Source: Thaumarchaeota archaeon UBA223 (GTDB lineage Archaea > Thermoproteota > Nitrososphaeria > Nitrososphaerales > UBA57). From it: a stretch of DNA of 64,000 nt. The notes under the pieces were generated by a model that worked only from the letters and a program-made list of their open reading frames with translations, was not told the origin of the DNA and searched no databases. This document shows positions 26,971 to 35,700 of the stretch, one piece after another. The stretch's first letter is position 1. Every line of letters starts with the position of its first letter. The stretch is from assembly GCA_002495905.1 (NCBI GenBank), contig DAHJ01000025.1:54245-118244 (forward strand), written 5' to 3'. The translations under genes were made by a program, and so were the position numbers.

Positions 26971-29226
26971 CTAAGTAGATCCTGCCTTTGAGCGTTGGAA
27001 TAGAACGCCAGCTACTACAATAAGAACTACACCAAGTCCAATAGCTACATAAGATACTGGGCTGATTACTTCTTCAGTAGTAACAACTTCGACTTCTTTT
27101 TCAACGACTGTTTCTACAGGTACTTCGACTTCAACGACGACTTCTTTTTCTACTTCAACTTCGACTACGTTTTCAATTTCGACTACTCTTTCGACTTCGA
27201 CTTCGACTTCTTCAATAATAGTCTCAACATCTGGTAGTACGTCTGGTAGACCAAGTGCGACGAGTGAACCCTCAGTTGCAGTGTTTCCATATACGAAACC
27301 ACCACCACCACCTACGTGGATAAAGATCTTGTGTTTACCGTCAGAGTCTGCGCCAATTGTTGGCATTACACTAACAGGTACACCGAAGAATCTCTTGTGA
27401 ACTAGTTCACCAGTGTTTGCATCGAATATGTATAGATTTCCGTCACCGGCATATCCATATACAGCTGAACCTGTGGCCATTAATCCACCACGGAAACCTA
27501 CATCAGGAATGAATGCACTCCAGTCAGCTTCGCCTGTGTTGACGTTAACTGCATAGATTGTAGTATTAACAGGATGACCGCTTGCTTGGATGTTACTAGC
27601 TTGGTTGCCAAAGTCGACAACGTTACCAGTTGTTGTCCAACGTGGATCATTGTAATTTGCAACGAATATGTATTTGCCGTTGTAAGCCATATCAGCTTCG
27701 AGTGCTCCTGCTAACCATGGATTCCAGAGTGCTGGTGATGGATCAGGTGCGTTCAACCAATCTTTGTTCATGTGTTCAAATGTCATACGACAACATGCGT
27801 CAGGATGGTTTGGATCACCATCAGGTCCAACTCCATAGTTTGTACCAGGTGCAGTTCTCCAAGTTGTTGGAGCTTCCCATACCCATACAGGTTCACCAGT
27901 GGCTGCATTCAATGCATATGCCATTCCGTTCTTACAACCTTTGATTAAGACTTTAGTTCCTTGAGCTTTGGCCATTATGCCACCCCATGAACAGTCCCAA
28001 TCCCATAAGTCGTGAGGATTAGAATGGAACCACCATTGGATTTTACCAGTATCTACTTTGAGTGCAACGATAGCACTACCAAAGAGGTTAGGTCCAAATC
28101 TGTATGATGCATTACTATAAGGTCCTACATCTCCAGTTCCGATATATACTAAACCAAGTTCCTCGTCAATTGGGAAATTACCCCAAACTACTGACATTGC
28201 GCTAGCAGTGTGGACTTCTCCGAAATGAGGAGTTCCTTCTTTCATGTTAATCCAGTCGTTTTCAACTGCTTCGTCTGGAACTTCAGTACAGTTTACTGCA
28301 AGTTTTCCAGTGTCAAAGAAGTCAGGTGCAGAGAAGTACCAACCATTGCCGTTTGCTTCTGTACAAGCGTCAATAGCCCAGTTTTTCTGTGTACCACGAT
28401 TATCTGGCATTAACCAAGTATTCCATAATTCAACAGGGTTACTTGGATCAGTCATGTCAAATGCTTTAACAGAAGATCTTCCTCCTCCGCCACTAGCACC
28501 CATGATTGGCCAAATCATTGTATTACCGCTAAATGCAGGTGGGTGATTTGATTGTCCTGAAATTCTACCTTTGCTTCCTAAAGTTCCGATGATTCCTTCA
28601 TCAGGATTTCCGTATTCAGCTACGGTACCACAAAGGTCTTCAACTCCAAGTTTCCATGCCAAGCTACCATCAGCTGCATTCCATCCGCTAAGTAGACAAG
28701 GTTGACTACTGGTAATTAACCATCCGCTATCACCAAACTGTCTATAATAGTTTATTGCGTGAGTATGTCCCCATGCACTTTGGAAGAATGGGTATTCTGC
28801 AGTAATAGCAGGTCCATCCCATAAGTTTGCTGGTTCATCTGTAAAGTAAACTTCTTCACCTGTTTTTGCATCAACAGCGTGTATTGCACGTGAGTTTTTA
28901 CCTACATATGCAACACCGTCGACGATAAGAACTGGTGCGCTTGAACCAGCTTGGGAATTACCCCAAGAGAAGTCATTGGTTGGATAAGGAAACATCCATT
29001 TCATTTCCAGCCATTGAGCATTTTCATTATTTATTTCGAATTGTGGGCTATAACTACCGCCAGTAGGCTGATAATTAATAAATTCCCAATTACCAGTTAC
29101 AACTTTTGGTACACCACCACCGCCTGGAGGACCTCCAGGGTCAAATGCATTAGCAACTAATGCAAATGAAGATAGTGCCAAAATTAAAGCAACTAGTAAC
29201 CCAACTATAGTTAAGTGTCGAGTCAT
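26971..29226 (-). CDS. Exported quinoprotein dehydrogenase F, intact WDWD site
   Basis: Propeller dehydrogenase of 751 residues. Signal sequence ends near ANAF (residue 28). The active-site stretch is HDLWDWD (405-411) with both Asp residues; the TGN ligand position is Asp (TGDVGP). The C-terminus has about 50 residues of alternating Glu and Val, then VISPVSY and one helix ending RSKAGST. DNA is richer in G+C than its neighbours, as in dehydrogenase A, and it shares A's hairpin terminator, so both are likely the highly expressed members. A CC pair lies in the middle (DACCRM). Confidence 0.88.
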   Translation of the reverse strand: MTRHLTIVGLLVALILALSSFALVANAFDPGGPPGGGGVPKVVTGNWEFINYQPTGGSYSPQFEINNENAQWLEMKWMFPYPTNDFSWGNSQAGSSAPVLIVDGVAYVGKNSRAIHAVDAKTGEEVYFTDEPANLWDGPAITAEYPFFQSAWGHTHAINYYRQFGDSGWLITSSQPCLLSGWNAADGSLAWKLGVEDLCGTVAEYGNPDEGIIGTLGSKGRISGQSNHPPAFSGNTMIWPIMGASGGGGRSSVKAFDMTDPSNPVELWNTWLMPDNRGTQKNWAIDACTEANGNGWYFSAPDFFDTGKLAVNCTEVPDEAVENDWINMKEGTPHFGEVHTASAMSVVWGNFPIDEELGLVYIGTGDVGPYSNASYRFGPNLFGSAIVALKVDTGKIQWWFHSNPHDLWDWDCSWGGIMAKAQGTKVLIKGCKNGMAYALNAATGEPVWVWEAPTTWRTAPGTNYGVGPDGDPNHPDACCRMTFEHMNKDWLNAPDPSPALWNPWLAGALEADMAYNGKYIFVANYNDPRWTTTGNVVDFGNQASNIQASGHPVNTTIYAVNVNTGEADWSAFIPDVGFRGGLMATGSAVYGYAGDGNLYIFDANTGELVHKRFFGVPVSVMPTIGADSDGKHKIFIHVGGGGGFVYGNTATEGSLVALGLPDVLPDVETIIEEVEVEVERVVEIENVVEVEVEKEVVVEVEVPVETVVEKEVEVVTTEEVISPVSYVAIGLGVVLIVVAGVLFQRSKAGST

Positions 29227-29248
29227 GGCTGCAAATAATCAATTGTCG

Positions 29249-29258
29249 TATATAAAAT
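29249..29258 (-). promoter_or_regulatory. TATA-like box of dehydrogenase F
   Basis: Minus strand TTTTATATAC lies 23-32 bases before the ATG at 29226, the spacing of a leaderless promoter. Confidence 0.5.
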
Positions 29259-29332
29259 GGTTGTTGTAATAAAAATTTACGCAGTAGAGCATATCATAAA
29301 ATTAATATTTTATTCATATATGATTATCATTA

Positions 29333-29806
29333 ATGAGTAAATGGACTTTACTAGGAATCTTCATTTTAATTTTATTGCCGGGAATAGATGCAACTAGTAA
29401 AGAAATTACCTCTATATCGGTAAAAGTTTCCAATACTAATTCACAAAATAATGTTGTAGAGATTTCTGCAAATTTACAAAATAATAATGCAGAGCCAATT
29501 AGCGAACAGGTATTAGTTTTTTATATAAATGATCAAATATTTGCAAGTAAAATTACTAATGAAATAGGATCGTCAAATATTCAATTTCAAGCTTTGGATG
29601 AATTATACAAAGTGGAGATAAAATTTGAAGGATCGGAACTTTATCATGAATCAATAAGTGAAATAGTAATTATTGAAAAAACAAATCAAGAAAACACAAG
29701 TGAACAGAACATTCCAAGTGAGTTGTTAATTATAGTATCAATACTTACTCTAGGAATTGTAGGGTCAGGAATATTATATTATCTAAATAAAATCTCGAAG
29801 AATTAA
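29333..29806 (+). CDS. Exported membrane-tethered beta-domain protein, unknown
   Basis: A 157-residue protein with a signal sequence (1-20), an immunoglobulin-like beta domain (about 25-105; VKVSNTNSQNNVVEISANLQ) and a C-terminal helix (about 130-151). No known family. It converges on the ABC permease gene with a four-base overlap. The domain reads like those used for binding or as spacers at archaeal cell surfaces. Confidence 0.6.
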   Translation: MSKWTLLGIFILILLPGIDATSKEITSISVKVSNTNSQNNVVEISANLQNNNAEPISEQVLVFYINDQIFASKITNEIGSSNIQFQALDELYKVEIKFEGSELYHESISEIVIIEKTNQENTSEQNIPSELLIIVSILTLGIVGSGILYYLNKISKN

Positions 29807-30639
29807 GTAGATGCGTCTTGTCTGTTAAAGAGAATAAATGAAATAGCAACTGGTACAATAACCCATAAGAGAAGTACAGCAGTAAGAATTCGAGATGCAG
29901 TAATTGAACCATAATTCTGTAACAAGTAAGCTGCTTGTGGACCAAGTTCACCTCGTAAAGGACTTTCTGCCATATGCATTAATGCAAGTATTCTAGTAGT
30001 TTCAACTGGGTTTGCTAAAGTAAGAGGTATCAACAATGAATCAGCATCTAGCGCTACAGTAATTACACCTAAGAAACCACTATCATAGATTACAACTAAA
30101 ACGAACCAAAGGAATAAACCTGTACCAATAGCTGCTGCACGAGTTTTTACAGAAACTGAAACAATAAATCCCAAACCAACTGCTGCTCCAGCAAGTAATA
30201 ATGAATATGCTAAAGCGAAAAGGAATGATGCAATAAACTCTGGATTGGTAGAATAAACAATCAACTCTGCACCTCCATATCCAAGAAACATAGCCAAGGT
30301 AAGAGAAGTTACAAGTCCAACATATTTACCAAAGAATACTTCAACTTTGGTAGCAGGTTGTGCAAGAAGATATTCCATAGTTCCTACTTCTCGTTCGCCC
30401 GCTATAGTAGTAGAAGACATAGCTAGAGATACTAAAGGAACAAGTGGTACGGCAAGCGTAACAAGAGTTCCGACAACCATGCCCGGATAATCACTAGGTA
30501 GTAATCCACCGGCACCCAGAATAATATAAGGTACACCAAGTGCTAGAAAGAAGAAGGTTACACCAAATGTGATAAGCCATTTGCTTTGGAGTGAATCCTT
30601 TAGTTCTTTTCTTAAAATCATAACAAATGGGCTAGTCAT
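29803..30639 (-). CDS. ABC-2 type permease (NosY-like)
   Basis: Membrane half of an ABC exporter, 278 residues with about six hydrophobic segments. The opening MTSPFVMILRKELKDSLQSKWL and the loop TTIAGEREVGTMEYLLAQPATKVEV are characteristic of ABC-2/NosY permeases. Its ATG overlaps the stop of the ATPase gene by one base, so the two form one transporter. The cargo is not evident; NosD or other copper-site genes are absent here. Confidence 0.88.
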   Translation of the reverse strand: MTSPFVMILRKELKDSLQSKWLITFGVTFFFLALGVPYIILGAGGLLPSDYPGMVVGTLVTLAVPLVPLVSLAMSSTTIAGEREVGTMEYLLAQPATKVEVFFGKYVGLVTSLTLAMFLGYGGAELIVYSTNPEFIASFLFALAYSLLLAGAAVGLGFIVSVSVKTRAAAIGTGLFLWFVLVVIYDSGFLGVITVALDADSLLIPLTLANPVETTRILALMHMAESPLRGELGPQAAYLLQNYGSITASRILTAVLLLWVIVPVAISFILFNRQDAST

Positions 30640-31562
30640 TAGTTTTCTTCTCCAGATGTAATTTTCTTAAATGCGTCCTCAAGATTAGGTTCTTCAATTT
30701 TGAAATCAGTAATTTCACAACTTTTTTCTCTTAAATTATTAAGAATAGAGACTTTTTTAGACGGATCTATTCTCATTTCATACCAATTTCCTTTAACTTG
30801 AATATCATTTGCTCCTGCTTTCTCTAGTGCGGAAATTGCATCTTGTTCCTTTGAGTTATCAGGAATTTCTACAAACATTTGAGATGTCAAATCTAATTGT
30901 TTAAACAAATCAGCTACAGATGATTTAATAACTAATTTGCCTTTATTTAGTAACATAATTTTTTCAGCAATATGATCAACGTCACCCAACAAGTGAGTTG
31001 TAAGTACAACAGTTTTACCTTCCTTAACAAGTAAACTAATAAGATTTCGGAATTCAACCTGACGATTAACATCAAGATTTGCAGTTGGTTCGTCGAGAAG
31101 AAGAACAGGAGGGTCAGAAAGTAGTGCAACTGCAAGCATAAGTCTTTGTTGCATTCCTCCAGATAAAGCACCGACAGGTTGTCGAGCCCATAATTCAAGA
31201 CCGACGAATTCAAGAAGTTCACGAAGACGCGAACGTTTTACATCACGCATATCTCCAAAATATCTTAATGATTCTTGTACAGTCATATCATTGTATAAGG
31301 TTGGATGTTGAGGAACATATCCAATTTGATACTTTGCTTTCTTAGGATCTTTTTGTATATCATAACCATCAATTTTTATTTGTCCATCAAATTGTTTCAA
31401 TCCTAAAAGACATTTTAAGAAAGTAGTTTTACCTGCACCATTTGGTCCCAATAATGCCCAGACACCACCACGTTCAACTTGAAGTGATAAATCTTCAAGA
31501 GCTTTAAAGTCACCATATTGCTTAGTGACATTAACGGCATCTACAATAATATTTGTTGACAT
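30639..31562 (-). CDS. ABC exporter ATP-binding protein (NosF/CcmA-like)
   Basis: ATPase partner of the permease. Walker A GPNGAGKTT near residue 39, Q-loop GYVPQHP, signature LSGGMQQRL and Walker B VLLLDEPTANLD are all present. A C-terminal extension (about 215-307) is typical of this DrrA/NosF class. 307 residues. The gene starts the two-gene operon. Confidence 0.92.
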   Translation of the reverse strand: MSTNIIVDAVNVTKQYGDFKALEDLSLQVERGGVWALLGPNGAGKTTFLKCLLGLKQFDGQIKIDGYDIQKDPKKAKYQIGYVPQHPTLYNDMTVQESLRYFGDMRDVKRSRLRELLEFVGLELWARQPVGALSGGMQQRLMLAVALLSDPPVLLLDEPTANLDVNRQVEFRNLISLLVKEGKTVVLTTHLLGDVDHIAEKIMLLNKGKLVIKSSVADLFKQLDLTSQMFVEIPDNSKEQDAISALEKAGANDIQVKGNWYEMRIDPSKKVSILNNLREKSCEITDFKIEEPNLEDAFKKITSGEEN

Positions 31563-31613
31563 AAATCTCCCCTAAGAATGCAGCAAGGTTGAAACTATTA
31601 AGCATTTGGTTTT

Positions 31614-33131
31614 TTAGAAAGTAAATGGTCCTACAGTATCAGCGCGTTTTTGAATAATATTTAAAGCATCCCTTGGAGAAAGGTTACCAAGTATAACTTG
31701 ATTTAGTTGATTAAGCATTTCTCCTTCAATAGAATCCCATTTGGGAAATCCAGGTTTGATATTAATTTCGTCTCGATCAATTGCATTTTTAACAGTTTCA
31801 AAATGTCGAATAGTTCCTTCTTTAACTAATTCTTTTACATTTGGATCTTCAAAAACAGATTTTCGAGTTGGTGTTGCAAGAGCTAATGGATCCATAGCTG
31901 CAATCAATTGCATAGAAGCAACAGTAGCCCATTGAATAAAGACCCAAGCGGCACCAGGATTAAGAGAATATTTTGGAATAGCTAAACCTGCACCAGAATA
32001 ATGATGAGATGCTCCGGCATCACCGACAGGATTTCTGGCATAACCAACATCCCGAACTACATAAGATTCTCCAGGAATATCCATCAAAGATGCAAATTCA
32101 GTCAAATTAATAGAAGTAGCGCATCGGCGTTGAGACATAGATTCCGCAGCAGGAGCCCATCCATAATATGTAGAATTAGGTTCTGCATACTTGCTAACTT
32201 CATAATAATGTTCTAATGCAGCTTGAGCTTCATCACTATTAATATCGGCATTAATCGAACCATCTTTTTCAATATTCCATAGTTTACCGCCAAATGAATA
32301 CAACCAATTATGAAATTCCATGATTATTGATGGAAATTTTGCAGCCATAAGAACAGTGCCAAATTGAGTTCTTGAAGGATCGTGAAAATGTCGAATGTCG
32401 TCAAGATATTCATCCCAAGTAGTTCCCACTTCACGACCTTCCTCTGAATAAAGATCTTTTCGGAAGAATCTAATCATCAAAGGAACTTCTTGAGGGAATT
32501 GTGTTAAGATTCCGTTAAAATCAGTATTCCAAGGTTCACCAAGAGTAGGTGGATAAGTACAAGTAAAATTTTTTACAGGAGTAACAAAGTCGTCGATATT
32601 GATTCCAGGATATGTTAATTCAGGATAGGTTTCCATTAGATGTTCGATGGTCAAAATGTGAGGGGCAAAACGACCCACTTGAGATACATCGACGTTCATT
32701 ACATCAAAAGTAGGTGATTGAGTAGACACAGCCAATAAACACTTAGAGAGATTATTTCTGTAAATATCAAATTCCATATTCAATTCCGTACCAGTTGAAG
32801 AAGTAAAATCAATACGATTACGGTGGAGTGAACGAGGTCCTACTTCGGCTTCAATGGCAACTCTTAATTTAGTTCCTTCGATTTTGTCAGAAATTGATTC
32901 AAGCCATCTAATAAAATCGACATAGTCGTCAGGAAGATAATTTTGAGGGTTTTTAGGAAGAGCTAAACGAGTGTATCGATCTGCAAGGCCAGGAACAGAC
33001 TGTTCAGGAGTGGGAGTTTGATTAAGATTATTTAAACCATAATAACCTGCGGCTCCAAGTCCCACGGCAGCCCCTGCTAGTCCTAAAAATTTACGGCGAG
33101 ATACATTAGATGACAAATGATAGGTATTCAC
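31614..33131 (-). CDS. Tat-exported ABC solute-binding protein
   Basis: A 505-residue substrate-binding protein with a twin-arginine signal (SRRKFLGLAG, residues 11-20, then a hydrophobic Gly/Ala-rich stretch). The mature part has features of family 1 sugar-type binding proteins: LRVAIEAEVGPRS, the FDVMNVDVSQVGRF segment and GASHHYSGAGLAIPKYS. Ligand unknown. The matching ATPase starts 84 bp away on the other strand, but no permease is present nearby. Confidence 0.85.
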   Translation of the reverse strand: MNTYHLSSNVSRRKFLGLAGAAVGLGAAGYYGLNNLNQTPTPEQSVPGLADRYTRLALPKNPQNYLPDDYVDFIRWLESISDKIEGTKLRVAIEAEVGPRSLHRNRIDFTSSTGTELNMEFDIYRNNLSKCLLAVSTQSPTFDVMNVDVSQVGRFAPHILTIEHLMETYPELTYPGINIDDFVTPVKNFTCTYPPTLGEPWNTDFNGILTQFPQEVPLMIRFFRKDLYSEEGREVGTTWDEYLDDIRHFHDPSRTQFGTVLMAAKFPSIIMEFHNWLYSFGGKLWNIEKDGSINADINSDEAQAALEHYYEVSKYAEPNSTYYGWAPAAESMSQRRCATSINLTEFASLMDIPGESYVVRDVGYARNPVGDAGASHHYSGAGLAIPKYSLNPGAAWVFIQWATVASMQLIAAMDPLALATPTRKSVFEDPNVKELVKEGTIRHFETVKNAIDRDEINIKPGFPKWDSIEGEMLNQLNQVILGNLSPRDALNIIQKRADTVGPFTF

Positions 33132-33215
33132 CTTAGTTTAAGATAAACATTGTTCTAAATATCAAATTGTTAATTAATTGCAAAGTATAATATAAAAACA
33201 AACTAGTGATTATGT

Positions 33216-34334
33216 ATGACTGAACTTGTTGTTAAAGAATTAACAAAAAAATTTGGAGATAATCTTGTTGTTAATAATATTAGTTTTACCGTACCAAGTG
33301 AAAAATTTGTTACAATTTTAGGACCTAGTGGATGCGGAAAAACAACAGTATTACGATGTATAGTCGGAGTAGAGAAACCTGATGAAGGAAAGATGAATTT
33401 AGGGGACAAAATACTATTTTCAAAAAATGATAACATGCTCATTCCAACTGAAAAACGAGAAATGGGAATGGTATACCAATCATATGCATTATGGCCTCAT
33501 TTAACAGTCTTTGAGAATGTTGCATATCCCTTACAGATTAGAAAAGTAGATAAAAATGAAATTAAAAAGAAGGTTTTGGATATTTTGAAATTGGTAAAAC
33601 TTGATGGCCTTGAAGAAAGGTTAGTTCCTAATCTGAGTGGAGGTCAACAACAAAGAGTTTCATTGGCCAGAGCACTAGTATATAATCCAAGTTTATTGTT
33701 ACTTGATGAACCACTAAGTAATTTAGATGTGGTTTTGAGAGATGAAATGCGAACCGAATTAAAGGATTTGCAAAGAAGATTAAAATTAACTACAATATAT
33801 GTTACTCATGATCGTACAGAAGCACTTTCATTAAGTGATTATATAATCATAATGGACAAAGGAGTAATCAAAGCTTCAGGAACACCAATAGAACTTTTGA
33901 GAAATCCTCCTAATTCTTATGCCGGAATAATTTTAGGGGATATGTCATTAATCAGAGGAAAGATTAAAGAAAATAATGAAGAATCAACAACAGTAAGTGT
34001 AGGTAACGATGTGATTAATTGTAGAAAAGAAAGCAAATGGGAAGAAAATGAAGAAGTTGGAATATTGATTAGAGGAACTGAAGTAATAATTCACAATAAT
34101 AAAAGACCTGTACAGAATGTTATTCCAGCAAAAATAAAAAGTGCAACATATGCAGGGCAAATTGTTGAATATAAGGTAATTGTAAATGAGCAAGTGATAA
34201 AAGTTCCAAAAAGTATTGAGGAGTTTATTATTCCGGAAGAAGGAAGTAATACAACTATACATTCTCTTCACGAAAGTGGAGAAGAAGTGTTTATTGAGAT
34301 ACCAGAATCAGCATGTCATTTGGTAAAAGAATGA
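33216..34334 (+). CDS. ABC importer ATPase (MalK/PotA type) with TOBE domain
   Basis: Energises solute uptake. Walker A GPSGCGKTT near residue 36, Q-loop MVYQSYALWPHLTV, signature LSGGQQQRV, Walker B LLLLDEPLSNLD and the H-loop TIYVTHDRTEALS place it in the sugar/polyamine/iron importer group. The C-terminal third (from about 240) is a TOBE-type regulatory domain. 372 residues. Transcribed alone, flanked by two binding proteins. Confidence 0.93.
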   Translation: MTELVVKELTKKFGDNLVVNNISFTVPSEKFVTILGPSGCGKTTVLRCIVGVEKPDEGKMNLGDKILFSKNDNMLIPTEKREMGMVYQSYALWPHLTVFENVAYPLQIRKVDKNEIKKKVLDILKLVKLDGLEERLVPNLSGGQQQRVSLARALVYNPSLLLLDEPLSNLDVVLRDEMRTELKDLQRRLKLTTIYVTHDRTEALSLSDYIIIMDKGVIKASGTPIELLRNPPNSYAGIILGDMSLIRGKIKENNEESTTVSVGNDVINCRKESKWEENEEVGILIRGTEVIIHNNKRPVQNVIPAKIKSATYAGQIVEYKVIVNEQVIKVPKSIEEFIIPEEGSNTTIHSLHESGEEVFIEIPESACHLVKE

Positions 34335-34402
34335 TGTAAAAATGAGCAAGTTAGAATAATTCTACATATAGTGTTTTAAATTAAATTACATTTTTGATAT
34401 TC

Positions 34403-35554
34403 ATGAGTCAAAATTCAGAGGCGAAATGGCTTCAAGAGTTAGAAAGAGATGCTAAAGCTGACGGAAAATTAATCATATATGCTTCATTAAGAGGAGTATT
34501 ACAAAATTCAGTCAAAGCATTTCGTAGAAAATATGAGCACCTAAATTTACACGTTGAATATATTTCATCACATCCAGTGCCAATTGAAAGAAGAATTGAA
34601 CGGGAAGCAGTATTATTCAAAGATCTGCCAAGTGATGGAGATAACAAGCATATCGAACCCGGTACTGCAGACGTAGTAATGATGCCGCAATTCATGTTAA
34701 TACAAATGACAAACAAGGGATTGTTGCGATCTTGTAGACAAGAAATTAAAAAAACACATCTAAAATTATGGCCTGATGTAATAAAGAATGAAGATGCAAC
34801 ATGGGCTGCAATGGCAGTTGAGCCAACAGGTGTAGTTTATAATGATGCATTATTCAAGCATTTGTACGGAAGTCTAGATCACTTGCCAACCACTTTTGAT
34901 GAATACGTTGATTCAAAATGGAGTAAACACGATGGTCAAGTCGGAGTAGCTGGACAGAAAATTCAATCAAGTCATGCAATTCAGTCACTTGTAAGATTCC
35001 CTGAAGGAAAAATGGGATTCTTCTATTTGATTTCATTGAAAGAACACTTAGGTGAAAGCAAATGGACCGAATTAATGAAAGGTATGGCAAAGAATGTTCC
35101 ACCAAGTACTTATGAATGTCTTCTACACATGACACATAACTTAGGACTAGGTCAACATCTTTTCGGTTTACCAGCAACACTTCGTAAACAAGGAATGGGA
35201 GACGACTATTCCTATATGAGAGAAGGAGGTTTGAAACCATTAGTATTAACTGACGTTCCTCCATCTGCTATTGCAAGATGTGCAGGTTTAACTGAAGCAG
35301 GTAAAAACAAAGCTGCTGCTGAGTTATTCCTCAATTTCATATTCAGTGATACATGGCAAAATGAGCTTGGAAGAACATTAGACGGAATGGTACCTGCAAG
35401 ACCTGGAACAGTTACCGAATACTGGGTAAGTCAAGCATTGGATAAAGGATTTATTCACTATCCAAAACCTGAACATGTAGCAAAAGAAGCAGAATACATT
35501 GAGGAATTCGAGAGCCTAGGATTAGGTAGTACATTACCTAAGGGCATCGGTTAG
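34403..35554 (+). CDS. Iron-type solute-binding-protein homologue without a signal peptide
   Basis: Resembles iron/inorganic-type ABC binding proteins (LIIYASLRGVLQNSVKAFRRKY opening, then GTADVVMMPQ and VEPTGVVYNDALF). The ATG at 34403 gives MSQNSEAKWLQELERD, which is charged and has no hydrophobic leader, and an in-frame TAA at 34382 leaves no room for one. It may act in the cytosol as a ligand-binding or storage protein, or be exported by another route. An AT-rich TATA-like stretch lies about 25 bases upstream, and a clear hairpin terminator follows. 384 residues. Confidence 0.82.
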   Translation: MSQNSEAKWLQELERDAKADGKLIIYASLRGVLQNSVKAFRRKYEHLNLHVEYISSHPVPIERRIEREAVLFKDLPSDGDNKHIEPGTADVVMMPQFMLIQMTNKGLLRSCRQEIKKTHLKLWPDVIKNEDATWAAMAVEPTGVVYNDALFKHLYGSLDHLPTTFDEYVDSKWSKHDGQVGVAGQKIQSSHAIQSLVRFPEGKMGFFYLISLKEHLGESKWTELMKGMAKNVPPSTYECLLHMTHNLGLGQHLFGLPATLRKQGMGDDYSYMREGGLKPLVLTDVPPSAIARCAGLTEAGKNKAAAELFLNFIFSDTWQNELGRTLDGMVPARPGTVTEYWVSQALDKGFIHYPKPEHVAKEAEYIEEFESLGLGSTLPKGIG

Positions 35555-35577
35555 TCCAAAAATTCATACAATATATC

Positions 35578-35611
35578 GATAAGCATCAAAAAGATGCTTA
35601 TCAAATATTTT
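35578..35611 (+). terminator. Hairpin plus T tract after the signal-less binding protein
   Basis: gataagcatc and gatgcttatc form a perfect 10-bp stem with a five-A loop, followed within a few bases by a run of eight or more T. It ends the 34403 gene about 24 bases after its stop. Confidence 0.85.
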
Positions 35612-35668
35612 TTTTATTCATAATTCTGTAATTCATTGTTAATAACCCATTAAAGATTTTTATTAATG

Positions 35669-35675
35669 TTTAAAA
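35669..35675 (+). promoter_or_regulatory. TATA-like box of the PQQ-MoxR operon
   Basis: tttaaaa lies 26-32 bases before the ATG at 35701, consistent with a leaderless first gene. Confidence 0.4.
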
Positions 35676-35700
35676 CCATGTAAGAAGCATAACAAGTTTA

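Noticed and set aside
27080..27230. Repeated gaa/gtt-like triplets near the 3' end of dehydrogenase F, considered as a CRISPR-like array
   Set aside because: No spacers or regular unit; it codes for the Glu-Val stalk before the anchor.
23976..29226. Firm call of lanthanide dependence for dehydrogenases E and F
   Set aside because: The extra Asp also occurs in calcium or magnesium glucose dehydrogenases, and the Glu and Asn ligands of XoxF are not conserved here, so only a hypothesis is kept.
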